Shown here: positions 11,885-24,356 of the stretch, one piece after another
Layout: every line of letters begins with the position of its first letter
Position numbering within the stretch: position 1 is the first letter of the stretch
NCBI GenBank assembly: GCA_016785225.1
Contig: JAFBJZ010000653.1
Span: 434,001 to 498,000 of the forward strand
DNA length: 64,000 bases
Direction of reading: 5' to 3'
DNA from: Psettodes erumei
Lineage: Eukaryota > Chordata > Actinopteri > Pleuronectiformes > Psettodidae
Program-made: the position numbers and the translations under genes
Notes under the pieces: generated by a model
Database searches by the model: none
The model's input: the letters and a program-made list of their open reading frames with translations, nothing else
Told to the model about the DNA's origin: nothing

Positions 11885-14800
11885 CTGTGTATGGAAATGT
11901 TTGGACACTAAAGGAAACCACATTTCTGCAGTTATTTGTCCGATTTTATATCAGACACCCACATCAGTATGTTCTCTGAGAGTTCTTCTGTGGCCTTAAA
12001 ATCCTAAAACTCATACGAAGGTTGAGAAATCTGAAAAGAATTTTACCAAAACGTTCCTGCTGTGATGAGCAGTGTCTTTGTCAGCTTTATATTCGCACCT
12101 TTCCACCAAGTGTCCTCCACGTAACATTCCCCGTTAGTAATGACCAAAAACACATTAGAGCAAGAATGCTTGAGGTCCGGGGACATTTGTGACATCATAA
12201 ATCATCAGCGTTCCCGGGAAAGGCGTCGGTTAAAAATCGGAAACAATCCAGAGGCGGGCTCAACTTTGAAAAGGGAGAGCCAGCATCAATCAGCTTCACT
12301 GACAACCTGCCAGTTTTATCTTTTCAGGAACAGTCTTCAGTTAAAATACGGAGCCGAAAAACTACAAAATATACAGAAAATAGCCTGAGAGAAAGGGATA
12401 CACCTGTCCTCCCAGTACGATTTTCAGTAAATGAATCAAGGACAGAGAAATATATTCTGTTGCATCAAATTTCAGCATTTCGACCAGACCACCTGTATTT
12501 GTATCTACTTCGAGGTTCACTGATTTGTTGCTGAATATTCTTTTCTGTGCAGCGACGGCATTTCAAGGTCCTCCCCACTGAAGCGCTGCTCAAAAATAAA
12601 GCTGGCAGGTCTGCTGAGGTGTGATATACAGTATGGGTGTAGCGTCAGAAATTCAGAGGAATACTAATTATAAAAATAACTTTACTCACAGCTATAGAAA
12701 AGACAGACTGTTCTTATTAAAAAAGCAACAGGAGGCTGAATTTTTTAAGAGATCCCATATCGACTGCCATTATTTAGGATACAGTAAATATACATACAGG
12801 TACAGATTTGGGGAGGGATGGCAGGGTAATGCCTGTACCAATACAAAGGTTTTGAGTGGGCCCCTAACAAAATACAATTTCCAACAGTCTTCTCATTTTT
12901 CATTGCTAGGAATTTGGTACACACCTGCAGGTTCCCCTCAGGATGAACTAAAATAACTTAAACTAAATTTTAACTGGTCTCATACTTTTGTTTATTACTA
13001 AATACCTGCAAAATACTGTACTTTTGTATTAAGTGCTAATAAGCAAAGAAACTATAGTATATAGTAAGTATTGTCATTGTGACCATGTTGTGAGCTTAAG
13101 TTTCACTCAAAGTCTTACTGTGTTGCTAACTTTTTAGCATGGGATCAATCCATTCATTTTCCAATGTAAAGATGATTTCGGGCCGGTCCATCACTGATTG
13201 CATTATTAGCTCACGTATGCGTGGCTATGCATGCGTGCTGTTGCCCCGCAGTGAAGCTGATTAACGGGTGAACAGGAAGCACGGTTTTGTTTCAACGTCC
13301 TCCAGGAGACAAGTCGGCCTGGAGGGCAGCTGGACTACTCCCCAGCGCCGCCAGGAGATTGTGTTCCAGCTGTGATCTCAGCCTGGCTTTTCATCTGCCG
13401 AGCCCCCGATGACTGCTCAGCGGCCCTGGAGCGACGCGATGAGCCCAGATTATCTGAGAGGACGCTGCAGACCCTGTGCTCATATGTAGCCTGGTGGGAT
13501 GCTTCACATAATAAATTCTGGTTACCATTTGTGACTGTGAAGTCCAGTGACGTCCAGGTAATGTTGTGTAGTATGGTTGCTTCTGGCCTGAAGTGTTTAT
13601 TTCTCTGCCTCTGTGCTCTAATTACACCTCGGTGGACATGGGAATATCATAATTCTATTCTGGGCTCGCTCGCTTTTGCCGACTTCGCGCCTGCCAAACC
13701 CGTAAGAGCAAAACAAAATCCTGCACAGCGCATCACTCCCTTCTCAGCAGCCCCGCTGACACCGCGCGCAGCCCTCGAAACTGGCACGTCCTCAGCTCGC
13801 AAACATATGCCTTTATTTACAGCGATCACGAGCATCGTTAAGCGTAGCCATTAGTCAGCCAGCGCGGGAAATGGCAGGGATCCCGTCTGCTCATTGGCTG
13901 AGGGACCTCGTTAAGGGCTTTTGATTGGTTTGACGATGACCTCCCCGTGTGTGTAGGGGTGTGCGCGTGTGAGTGGGTGCGTCTGTGTGTTGGTAGGGGT
14001 GACAGATAGGAACACAGCCGGACCAGCTGGCTGAAAATCACTGCAATCTGCTGCCTAGTTTAGCTGATGCGACTGCACACACATACACACACATACACAA
14101 GCGCCATAGATAAGTACATTTAATACTTTAATAGTCATTATGTCAAGAGTGGCCATTCACTGCTTTAAAAAAGTCAACAGAAAAAATCATCTTGTCAAGA
14201 CTGGACCATAAATAAATAAATAATACACAAAATGTAACATTACAGTCAGTCACCAAAGAGAAACAGACTGATTTGTGTAATTTGGCCCTGACAGAGCAAC
14301 ACACTTTTCCCCTCCATCCTCCTGTGGAACCACTGGTGTGTGTCCTCATTCGGTCTCTCTCCACGGAAGAGCAAAAGCATTTGCAGGTCATTAAAATAAT
14401 TTATTACAATTCTCAATATTCTCTTAATTAAAATTCACTTATCGCAGTTGGGGACTTGAGAGCAGGGCCATTAAGGAGACTGCTTTCTTGGGTGTATGTA
14501 TAGGAATGTGTCTGAGCGTGTGTGTGTGTGTGTGTGCTTGCACATAAAACCTGGGCTCTTCATCAGTAGCTTTCTCAAAAGGAGCCATACTGGAAGGGAA
14601 TTGATTTTAGGAAATATTCAAGCTCCCCATCGGGAAGTCTCTTAACCCTTTGGTCGCCACACATTGAGAATAAACTCAGTCAAACTTTCAAAAAATAAAA
14701 TAACAGCTCCCAAACATGAATCAATACAAGAGGGCTCCTGTGGGGATGGATGTCGCAGACCTAGCTGTCCCATGCTTCTTCCTGTTTACATATTTTTAAT

Positions 14801-14970
14801 CAAGATGTCCCCATGGTCTTATCTGACTGGGTGGTAGGGACTTTTTTTTTTTTAAACACTTCCTGCCTCAGCATTCCTCCACTTCAGTGGGCTGGATCCT
14901 CTGAAGTCCACATCACTGATCAACTAGAACAGGCCATATGCCTTGTAAAAGTTGTCTCCACAGGCTATAT

Positions 14971-14992
14971 ATTATATATATTTATATATAAT
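14971..14992. repeat. AT-rich perfect inverted repeat
   Basis: ATTATATATA and its exact reverse complement flank a 2-base spacer. It could extrude as a cruciform but is also expected by chance in AT-rich DNA. Confidence 0.7.
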
Positions 14993-16249
14993 GAAACCAG
15001 TCTACTGCTGGAGTGACAGAGTGCTACTGAACCAAACTAATGTGAAAGTCATCATTCGGACTCTGACAGGGGGGGATGTTAAAGCAAAGCAGACTGACCA
15101 AAGCCATTTCTCTGATATTTAATCCATCTGTCAAGACAGCATCTGTTTAAACAACCCGTTTATCATTTGGTTACTATGGTAACGCGTAGAGATGCCAGCA
15201 TTGGAACGGGGGCGCATACATCAGAAAGCTGAAAGGAGTTGAAAAAGACGCGACTTGTTAAAAAAGTGAGTAAAAAGTGGTCACACAGCCGTAGATATCA
15301 GCCTAAGCGTAACACACATTTTGTTGTCTTGCTTCCTGCCTGATATTATTCATCTTTTACGAGGCCCAGTCTCCTTGAACCTTCTTTGCGAGCTCCACAG
15401 CAGAGAAGACAAACACAGGAGCATAAAAATGCAGCACGACTCGCTGTCGGTCGCCAGAATTTGACTTCCCAGCCCCAAATTCCCCCATCGATGCAGCGTG
15501 AGATCACGTCAGACCAGTTGATTTGATGTTTGGAAACGGGAACACAAACCGGACCAGAAGTAAAAGGCAACAAGGGATTATTACAGGGGGAGAGAAGAAG
15601 CAGGCTGGGCTTCGCGGCCTACGTCTGTCGAAGGATTCAGCCCCTGATCAGTGACACAGCATCAGACTGTACTGTATGAACCATCACTAATGATAAGAGA
15701 AGCTTCTTGAAGACCTAACTGCTTGAAAAATACCTAAAAATGATACTCTGAATGCCATTTCAAGTCACGCTGAAAGACTCTACCCTCCCATCAGTTCTTC
15801 CTGTCTCCCGCTGAAACATTTTGACTCATCGGCACAGATCGGGTCTATTCATCGGCGTAATTGTTTCCGCTGCCACGAGCTTTTTCTGCTAAGCCTTAAA
15901 TTCTCCGCACTGTGTAAAACAGAGGCGGCAGCGAGAAAAGAGGCGCCGCGGGCAAATGTTCAGCTGCAATTTCAATCATAAAGGCACTAAACAGGGTTTG
16001 TTAGATACAAAGGCTCAACTCTGGGAGCAGATACAGGGATGCTGTCTGTCTCCATCGAACACCAGCACACCCACACACCACTACCACAACCACCAGACCA
16101 CTGGAGCCATGTGTCAGCTCCAGCTGCCTCCAGGCTCACTGGGAGTTTTTGGGGAAGCGCCCGGGTTGCCAAGGACCCCGGCGCCTACTGTACTGTATCC
16201 CGGCTACAGTTGCCATGGCATCTGTTTAGTTGCACTGCCAGCGGCGATA

Positions 16250-16560
16250 AATGTATGCATGTTTCCCGCAGAGAGCGATCCCGCGGGCGGAGTCATTAGC
16301 CTAACGAGCGCTGCTCAGATGACACCGCGCGCGCGAAGACGCGCGGAGGAGAGACACACACACACACGTCGCGAGCGCGCACCTGCGCACGCGCTCAAAA
16401 ACTGGCAAACGCCGCGCACCCGCATGCTGTAATTACCGCCTCTTTGTTCCCGGCAGCGTGATGAACCGTCAACTTGAGCGTTTCGTCTCGCGCAGCCTTC
16501 GCGCGTGCTCGCACGTGAGGGTTGAGGCGTGCGCGCAGGGCGCGAGGAGGAGGAGTTGAG
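16250..16560 (+). promoter_or_regulatory. CpG-rich patch, candidate plus-strand promoter
   Basis: Dense CpG and GCGCGC-type sequence at 16260-16560 contrasts with the AT-rich surroundings. About 310 bp downstream on the plus strand is CCCCAG|GTGAGTAAG, a consensus splice donor. Together these suggest the 5' end of a plus-strand transcript. No TATA box or recognised start codon fixes it. Confidence 0.3.
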
Positions 16561-16837
16561 GAATAATAGGGAGCGGAGACTGCAGACGCAGCGGAAGGCT
16601 TTGGTAATCTGCTCATCTGATGTCTTATTAAACTAACAAGGCGGCGGAGTTCAGATCACTGTCAAGCCCTGAAATGTACCCACTTTGATCCGGAACTAAA
16701 GAAACTCCAACCCCGTTTGGATCCATTCACACCAAGGCCCTGAGTCAGAGGTAATCCAATCCTCCCATTTGTTTCCTTATTACCGTGCAATAATCCTACG
16801 GGTTATTCTTTGGTGGGTTTTGCTCCCCTTTTAACAG

Positions 16838-16873
16838 CATTTCCATTCAAGCAAAGAAAAAAGGCTTCCCCAG
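16838..16873 (+). other. 36-nt exon-like segment, plus strand
   Basis: The segment is preceded by TGCTCCCCTTTTAACAG, a plausible acceptor, and followed by the consensus donor GTGAGTAAG. It is open in one frame (HFHSSKEKRLPQ) and a multiple of three. It may instead simply be the 3' end of a longer non-coding first exon starting in the CpG patch at 16250-16560. I do not recognise a product. Confidence 0.3.
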
Positions 16874-17810
16874 GTGAGTAAGCAATTAACCTGAGATTCA
16901 TGTGACAGCTTCAAGTCAAGTAAACTGCACTGTAATAACTTCCAGAGTATTGTGTATCAGAGGGACCGTTTAGAAAATATTAACTTACTCCTCTCTGCCT
17001 CAATGTGATAATTGAAAACATTATTATTAGAAGAAACAGCCCACCAGCAATCTTCCACTGTGCTTTAATTCGTTTAATTAGCATGTACCTGGGTGCAGAC
17101 TGTACAGGGAATTATGTGCATAAAAATGAAGAATTTTCTCCACTTGAAGTTTCTTCATGAATATTTTGAAAGGACGCATAAGTGTAGAACTATGGCTTAA
17201 TACAAAAAAAAGTTGCAAGCATCAGAACCTGGCTTCAAGCGCTTGATTGAGGGTCATCCCTTGCAGCGGGCCTGAGGGGTTCGAGCTGTTCCTGCTGTCG
17301 TCAGCTGCCGCGACACATTTTAATTTAAACAAGTCTTCTATGCAGCCACAAAAGCCCCGGCCAAATATTGATGTGAATAAAGTCTATTACAATGTACATA
17401 TGTTTTGGCTTTGTGCCTCTAATCATTTCGTAACAGTCTCTTTTGTCAGCAGGCGCAATCTTATTTCAGAACAAACCTCCTCTGACACTTTTTGCCAAAG
17501 CCCAAAAATTAAAGAGTAGCCGATTTCTTTCTTCTCTTTTCGCGTTAATCAAAAACAGAACACGCAAAGTGGTTTTGAATTATGTTAGAAAAGCATTTAA
17601 TGGATTCAAACAACCTGAGGACTAATTAAATTGTTTAGCTTGCCTCATACTTAGGAATACTTTATCTTCTGAAATGTGCCTGCCACCCCGCTTGATTAAA
17701 CACGGAGACTTAAAGCTGGCTTTAATCAGAGACACCACGGCAAGAGAACATCTATCACGGCTGGAAAACATAATAAAGTGAACAGTAAAGCAAAAGTGAT
17801 GTGTCTGGTT

Positions 17811-18082
17811 TAAAGGAATAGTGTGACATTTGGGAAATGTTCTTAATCACTTTGAGTGGTATTGTACTGTATATCTGTGTAATACATCTGTACATTAACG
17901 CTCCACTTTATTTTAAGATAAGATACTCCTTTATTAATCATTAGAAGAGACATTCATGATGATTAATGTTTCCTCTGCATACATAAGTCACTTCAGTTTT
18001 TATTATACTGAATAAACAAGCAACACTTTGGACAGTCTTCATGCTAAGCTAAGCTAAACTAATAGCCTCTGTTTCCCAAACT
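17811..18082 (+). repeat. Two fragments of a dispersed teleost repeat
   Basis: TAAAGGAATAGTGTGACATT followed by TGGGAAATGT at 17811-17840, and CTTCATGCTAAGCTAAGCTA at 18038-18057, both belong to a repeat that I recognise from fish genomes (TTTGGGAAATA and GCTAAGCTAAGCTAA are its hallmarks). The middle has diverged or been replaced. Confidence 0.45.
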
Positions 18083-18363
18083 GTTTTTTGACCATGTTCT
18101 CCTGTTTCCACTGCATGTTCAATTTTGTGTCAGTGCGACTTCAGTTGTGTCACCAAGACAAATTCTCTTCATGCGCTTCTGGCAAAGTAAGCAATGCTGA
18201 TCCCGACTTGATCCCTGGAATTAATCCCGCGATTCCTGTCGGCCTAACACTGCTCAGTGCTGAAGGCAACAGTTTCCATTAAAATCCAATTGAAAAACTC
18301 CTCCTTACCATCACTGGTGTAAGAATGCTATTGCAAAGGTGCTGGGCAGTGACTTGTTGCAGC

Positions 18364-18393
18364 CCCCCCACCACCACCACCACCACCACCACC
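18364..18393. repeat. CCA triplet repeat
   Basis: About nine CCA units follow a short C-run. Confidence 0.85.
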
Positions 18394-19417
18394 CTTCTGA
18401 CCACCCGTGTGCAAATAACAACAGACATGAACACTCACACTGACTTGAGCCAACCTAACATCAAGTGCAAAGCCCCTTAATGGATTTAATTCTAGCTTAA
18501 AGGCGTGTAAACAAGCCAACTAATAGTCTATCAGGCCCCGAGGCTTGAAAAACTGACAAGTGAGACTGGCTCATTAAGAGAAAATTCTGATGGATCGGTG
18601 CCTCATCAAATTAAATCTTTAAAAGGTAAACTGAACACGACAGCCAACCCACTTGAACTGGACGGCCTCTAATTAGCTCAAACTATCCTGCAGTGATACG
18701 CGAATCAGCGATCGAAGAAACATTTGCACCGAACTTACGATATTGACAATAATGAAGCCGAGGAAGGCTGCTATTGCACATCCGAGGCCTCCTCTTAAGG
18801 TTCGGCTTGTTATTTCAATCAGCAGATAGAGCACAGCAGATGCTGAATGTCTCAGAGCGAGGGGAGGCGCCGCTCAGTTCCCACAAAGCCTTAAAGTTCA
18901 ATCGCCCTCATGCCGCATTCCTCAGACTGTAAGTCAGGATCCAAAAAAGGCCGGGGGCTTGGGCTGTTTTTGGAAATGAGCCTCGTGGCAACAGTGACAA
19001 TATAACAGCAAATCTCTGCCCTCCAGTGTTTTTCATTGGCTTAGTTTATGGTCTGCGTGCTTTGGTGGCTTCATGGTCCATTAACAAGCCATTGGAAGGT
19101 TTTACGTCCGTTGTTTCACTTCCTAAAAACTGAAACCCAACCGACACTTTATTTTTACTTAAGCGTAATAAAAGTCTGCTGATGATATAATCAGCCTATA
19201 TTAATTTTGGAACGGAATCTTTCTTGCAGACATTTTTCTAGCACAGACAAAAAATGAAGACATGGACGTTGCATTCAAAAAGAGTGCCCACCAAATGGCA
19301 GGTGACTTTTAAATCAAAAAATACTGAATGTCCATCCGCCAAACTGTGTCACACGTGCAGCCCCAGATCGCTGACTTCAGCACGATAAAAAAAAAACAAC
19401 AACCTGACTCTCCTCAG

Positions 19418-19542
19418 AGCAACAAGACAGAGAGAACAATGAAGATGGAGAGGACATCACACCAAGACATGAGGGGGGAAGAAAAGTTATTTACGCAGTG
19501 TTATCTACCGCCCTGGTTCCCTGTCTCTGCTCCCGGTCTTAC
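19418..19542 (+). other. 125-nt exon-like segment, plus strand
   Basis: The acceptor CCTGACTCTCCTCAG and donor TTAC|GTAAGT bound 125 nt that are open throughout in one frame. The frame contains an ATG at 19439-19441 (MKMERTSHQDMRGEEKLFTQ...). The product is unfamiliar. It could be spliced to the 16838-16873 segment upstream, and a frame-compatible 41-nt segment ending at 21115 (donor GTAAGT) lies downstream. A non-coding exon or chance are equally possible. Confidence 0.28.
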
Positions 19543-20089
19543 GTAAGTTGAAAAAGGGTCCCTGTCTGATTCGGGGGCGTAGAGAGTACAGTGGAGGTTC
19601 TTCAACATAATCTATTTGCTAATTATAAACCAGGGCTGGAGCACGACCGAGCTTCGCCGAGCTCAGGGCTCTTCCCAGAGGCTGGGGGGAAATTAGCATA
19701 GTTAGCACACACGCACAGAGCCTCGCGGTGATTAGACCCGCCCTCGATGTGAACAGCAATTAACTGCAATCACAGCTCTGTCCCTCTCCTCCCCAGCCAG
19801 CCCCCCGCGTCTCTCATCCCTCGCGCTTTCATCTGCGTGTCGGCCCTTCCACTTGTTTTTTCTCCATTGTTCTTAAAGGGATCCCTTCATCGTTTGGATT
19901 GGACTCGGTGTCCTTTCTTACACAAGTGCTGGGAGGGTTGATGGCTTTGGCCTGCCTATGTATTTTTACAGTTTACATCTAACTAAGAACAAGGGGGGGG
20001 GTAACCCCACAGGTGATACAAGTATTAAAATCAAATTGCAAGACTAAAAGATGTGTCTGTCAGGTCTGAGACAGACATAACCAGGAGTT

Positions 20090-20543
20090 AGGGCTGTCAC
20101 TTTTTATTTGTTTTGAACATTCGTTTGGACATGAGACGAAAAGTTCGTGTTCAAACTCTTAATTACCTGTTCGAAACGTCGGCTGCAGTCTCCATAGGTG
20201 CGTCAGACAATTTGATGTAGTTTGCCATGTGATGCAACAGAGGGCGCTCTAAGAATTCACTGTCAATTAACTATCTAAACGAAGCTGTTGTTATAGCTGT
20301 TGTTTCGCTATGAAAATGGAGGATAATAGCAAACAAAGTCCTCCTGAGTGGGCAGTTTCAACACCAAAACATCGAAGAAGCAGCGTGTCGAAGAGTTTCG
20401 GGTTCTACACCATGGATGGCAAAGTAACGAGGTTGTGTTGTGGTGTTTAAGGGGAGCGGGCGGAGGCTTTCGGATTTATTCAAACAAATTACAGGTCATT
20501 TTAAATTCATTCGAACTTGATTTTTTGAAGACGTGGCAGCCCC
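20090..20543 (+). mobile_element. Non-autonomous hAT-type transposon relic
   Basis: The segment is bounded by imperfect terminal inverted repeats: AGGGCTGTCAC at the left and, read inward from the right, TGGGGCTGCCAC. The flanks carry CAGGAGTT and CAGGGGTC, a 6-of-8 match consistent with a decayed 8-bp hAT target-site duplication. About 450 bp remain, so the transposase body has been lost. A BED-finger-like fragment survives inside, which supports the hAT assignment. Confidence 0.6.
20310..20450 (+). pseudogene. BED zinc-finger N-terminal fragment of a hAT transposase
   Basis: A 46-codon frame from ATG at 20310 to TAA at 20448-20450 reads MKMEDNSKQSPPEW at its start and then SSVSKSFGFYTMDGKVTRLC. 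The pattern of aromatic residues, DGKV and a following Cys resembles the start of BED fingers in hAT transposases and ZBED proteins. The distal metal ligands and catalytic domain are absent, so this is a dead fragment of the surrounding element. Confidence 0.5.
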
Positions 20544-21119
20544 ATCAGGGGTCATACCCACAGGCTGACAGGCTAAGAAGAACCCAGTCTGCTCTTCGAG
20601 ATCTGCAACCTTCAGCGCTTCCAGACTGCAGCTCGGCATGAACAGGAAGTGCCGAGCAACTGTAGTATCAAGCGTTTGTGACGGCGAGCGCGAACAGCTA
20701 CCGCGAGCCTAGCTGCACAACTTTGTAATGCTGGGCTGAACTAAAAAAAAAAAAGCCTCTTTACGCTAATTCAGATCATTCTTCATTTATTTTGCAAACG
20801 TTCTCCATGACCCTTCCGTGGTCACGGGGACATTATCTTGCCTCTGATCCTCGGACGCCTTACGCGGGAAGCGGGTAATGCTGATGAGAGGAACTGGAGC
20901 TTAATCTCCCGTCGCATTCCCAGTCAGCCACTCCGGTTGCGTCAGCTAAAGGCAGAGACTGTAAATAAAAATTAGACAACGAGAGGGGAAAAGAGACCGG
21001 GGCGGAGGGGAGCAGGAACTTCAGTGGGGGGGCTGAAATCGGCTGCAGCACTGATGCACCAAGACACCCTGCAGCCCTTTAATGAAACTCAGCAACATTA
21101 AGCCCATGCTCGGGGGTAA

Positions 21120-21144
21120 GTGTGTGTGTGTGTGTGTGTGTGTG
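21120..21144. repeat. GT microsatellite
   Basis: About 12 GT units overlap the GTAAGT donor-like site at 21116. Confidence 0.88.
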
Positions 21145-22258
21145 GTGTCAGTTATGGCAAGTTCAAAAACCAGCAACAAACAGCCTCGAAAGAGAAGTCG
21201 ACATTGTTAAAGGGATTTGGGTTGCAGCGCAATGTTCCGAACATGCTCGCGAGTAAAATCCTAATGCGATATTCGCACTCGCACGGCTATTTGTGGCGCA
21301 CCCAGACAGGGTTACATGTCAGCGTGCTTTTTAAAGTTGAAAGTTCCACAATCTGGTCCTAATGCCCCTCGCTATCTACAGTCTAATTAAACATCACTGG
21401 GTTTTACCCGCAGTGTATCGGGGTGGAGGTGAGGTAAAACATTCAGGGTTGCGCGTTTTCATCCATCCCACCAACACAGACTTCGCAGTGCTACGTCATC
21501 TGGTCAGTCGGTACGTGACAAACCAAAGCAATTGGCGACGGGCGGGTTTCGACGACGAAATCACAAAATCAACACCTATGAGAGAGAAGAAGAAGAAAAG
21601 CTTCCGTGCAGCTCCATGGGCAGAATATTATCTATGTACATGCCAAGTAATGGGGTCAGAGGTCAGACAGTTCACACTGTTAGTGTTTGTTTAGAGCTGT
21701 TCAATGAATATTGCAACATTTCCTATGGATCACTTTGTGTTTACAGATCTGGAGTGCGGCAGCTGCAGACTGAAGGCTCCAAACAGAAAAAGCAATCATG
21801 TTGTCGCGCTTGTCATATTGTGTGCGACTGTACACACGCATTAAAAAAAAATCTCAGTGAGCCAGGTACTCTTTTGTTGCGCAATCTTCCCGCCATCATT
21901 AGTATGTAGAGCGTGAGCTCCAGCACTGGCCGTCTTTGCGAGTGGCCGCGGGAGGAGCAGAAGGGGGAGAAGAAGGAAAAAAAGAGAGCTTTGCCGGTGG
22001 GAGGTTTCTCACAGCGGTCCACATCTGGCGAGTGCGCGCGAGCTCAAAGACTCAAAAAGCCTCCCGCGGACCTTCACTGGCTCTCACACAAACTCCAAAC
22101 TTCCCTCCTGCCAGCTCCTCCACTTCCTCTCTGTTCCTCCATCTTTCTCACCGCCCCGCTCCTCAAGCTTTACGCCTTCTGAACATCGAACGTCCCTAGC
22201 TCTGTCCTTCATCTGGAATCCTCCGTCAGCTTGCCCTCTCAAACCTCCGGCCGCCTTA

Positions 22259-22283
22259 GGGGGTGGGGGGCGGGGGGGTGGGC
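22259..22283 (+). other. G-quadruplex motif
   Basis: The plus strand reads G5-T-G6-C-G7-T-G3, four G-runs with single-base loops, which is a strong quadruplex pattern. It lies within a pyrimidine-rich stretch of otherwise opposite bias. Confidence 0.7.
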
Positions 22284-22602
22284 GTTCCCCCCCCTCCGTC
22301 ATCCCTTCATTCCTCTCATCCATTCAACCTCTCAACCTCAGTGGCTCCCATCTGCCCTCCGGCCATCTGTCTCAGTCTCACCCCCCTCACTCATCTGGTT
22401 TTTCTAAATCAACTCTCCCGCTCAATCTCGGTTCTTCATCAACCTTGTGACAGCATCTATTAGAACGAGACCTCCGCCAACCAGTCGAGCTGAAGCGTCT
22501 GGACTCATATCATGTGTTTACTTAAGGAATTTAATCAGCAGCATTCAGTCTTTTGTCCTAATTAGCCTATGAATTTTTGATATGTGGTCACAAGCCTGAT
22601 TA

Positions 22603-22850
22603 GAAAGGTCACAGTGACCTTGACCTTTCACCTTTCAAATTCTCCTCACTTGGGTCCAGGAGGATGTTTGGAATGAAACGGACATTATTGATGATCCACG
22701 TTCACAAGAAATCGACTGACATGAGGTCACGGTGACCCCTGGCCACCAAAATCCCATCACTTAGTGCCGAACAGGAGGAAATTCCCTCCACGTGCTCCAG
22801 AGATATCACATTCACAACAACGGCACAGATGGACAACCCAATAAAATTAC
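22603..22850 (+). repeat. Diverged two-unit copy of a common fish repeat
   Basis: Two units of about 115 bp begin AAAGGTCACAGTGACCTTGA (22603) and GAGGTCACGGTGACCCCTGG (22723). The second continues with CCACCAAAATC, GGAGGAAATTCCCTCC, GAGATATCACATTCACAA and ends near 22850. These are the landmarks of a repeat frequent in percomorph fish. The inner palindrome GGTCACNGTGACC is preserved in both units. Confidence 0.6.
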
Positions 22851-24210
22851 CCCTCCAGCCACGGCCGTCGCCTGCAGAGACATAAAAATGAAAAGAAGAT
22901 TGCTGAAAACAGTTTTATTGAAAAAAGAGAGAGAGAGAAGGGGGGGCACGCAGTAGAAGAAGAGGAAGGGAGCGCGCGTGTGCGTCGGGGACGAGATGAC
23001 AGTTTGAGCAAATAGAAGAGAACGAAGCGACGTAATAGAAATGAAAATCAAGAACGAGGGCGAGACAGAGCCCGACCAGAGGAGAGAATACAGAGCAGCG
23101 AAGGAGAAACGAAGAGAGAGAGAACAAAGAGCAGATTAAAAAGTGCTCCGCTCCAACTGAATCAGGCAGGAAACTGTTGTGTTTATAACCCGCTGAGCTG
23201 CAAGAACATACACAAAGAACTGTACTCACTGTTCCTAAGGCACATGAACACACACACGCTCAAAAGTGCCGAACGGTGAAAACACACATCTTCGCAGGTG
23301 ACCTTGAGCCACTGAAATTACAACTAATGCTTTTCAAACAGTGGTTGAATTAACAGCTGATCCCATTTCCGGTTGTAATCCTCCAAGACACCGCTTTAAC
23401 ATCTTTTAGCTTATTGTTTTGGTTTTAAGGGCTTTGCTGCTCTCAGCAGTGCCCTCTCCAAAAGCAACCGGCGACTGTTTTATTTTTTTGATGCACTGAT
23501 GCACACAACCTTTTCAGATGGAAGTTAGCAACCAGCAAGGTGAACGCAACATATAGCGGCTGAAGAGCCCGAGCTCTGGACGAATACCACTGGCTAACTG
23601 TTACGCTCCATTTGCTGCGTTCCCAAAAATGCCACCAAAGCAGATGAGGCGGTGATGTTGCACGTCAGCAGATGAGTATTTCAAAAGTATACTCAGTTAC
23701 AGGTGATGTCACACTATCAGGTGTTACAATATAGGATCTGCCACCTCAAATAATTCACATAAACCTGAAAACTTCTGATTCAATCAGGTTGCTGCGTTTG
23801 TGACCCGATTAGGACAATCTCTACATTGTTATGCACATGAAAACTTCATAACTAAGACTAATCGAGGATCCCCTGCTTTTCCATGCCGGACGAGTTAAGT
23901 AAGAGGATTAAAGACCCCACGCGTCGCTTTTCTCATGCACAAGGGCACATATTCGGAAAATATTGGGAGAGATTTGAACGCCTGCTGCAGGTTTTGAGTC
24001 AAAATGTTGAAGGATGGAAAAGGAAGAGGCAGATAGTGGGTGATATCAGTCTTTTAAATTAAACTTCCCTCTTTTCTGCATCTTTCCTATCTTCCTCCAT
24101 TTTATATCGTTTATATAACTTAGCTTGTTATTTCCAGTCAGGGTACACACGTCTGATGTGACTGCTCTGAGAAACAAGGTATATTTCTCCCAGGCTTTAA
24201 AGAAATACGC

Positions 24211-24233
24211 CTTCTTCTTCTTCTTCTTCTTCT
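24211..24233. repeat. CTT triplet repeat
   Basis: Seven to eight CTT units run into a short T-run. Confidence 0.85.
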
Positions 24234-24321
24234 TTTTTAAAAAATGCTTCTGAGGCTTTCTGTGGCGAGTAAACAAACCAGAGTTTCCTGTTTTATTTCT
24301 GTACATGCCGTACATTCATCA

Positions 24322-24325
<4 letters not shown>

Positions 24326-24355
<30 letters not shown>
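24326..24355. repeat. CA microsatellite
   Basis: About 15 CA units. Confidence 0.88.

Positions 24356-24356
<1 letters not shown>

Larger units (their letters stand above)
6931..16249. other. Gene-poor AT-rich block
   Basis: I see no convincing exon here. It contains a teleost-type repeat fragment at 11231-11371, a short hairpin at 11837-11884, an AAAT run near 14210, a GT repeat near 14518-14535 and an AT palindrome at 14971-14992. A 160-codon open frame at 13372-13854 begins at GTG, lacks promoter or splice context and is treated as chance. Confidence 0.5.
16874..19417. other. Non-coding block between exon-like segments
   Basis: The block is AT-rich with homeobox-type TAATTA cores, for example around 17060-17160 and 17620-17790, in sequence that looks unique and might be conserved regulatory DNA. 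It also holds repeat fragments between 17811 and 18082 and a CCA triplet run at 18364-18393. Conservation cannot be judged from this window. Confidence 0.35.

Noticed and set aside
13372..13854. 160-codon plus-strand frame
   Set aside because: The frame starts at GTG, has no promoter, splice or homology support, and a second frame is open on the opposite strand.
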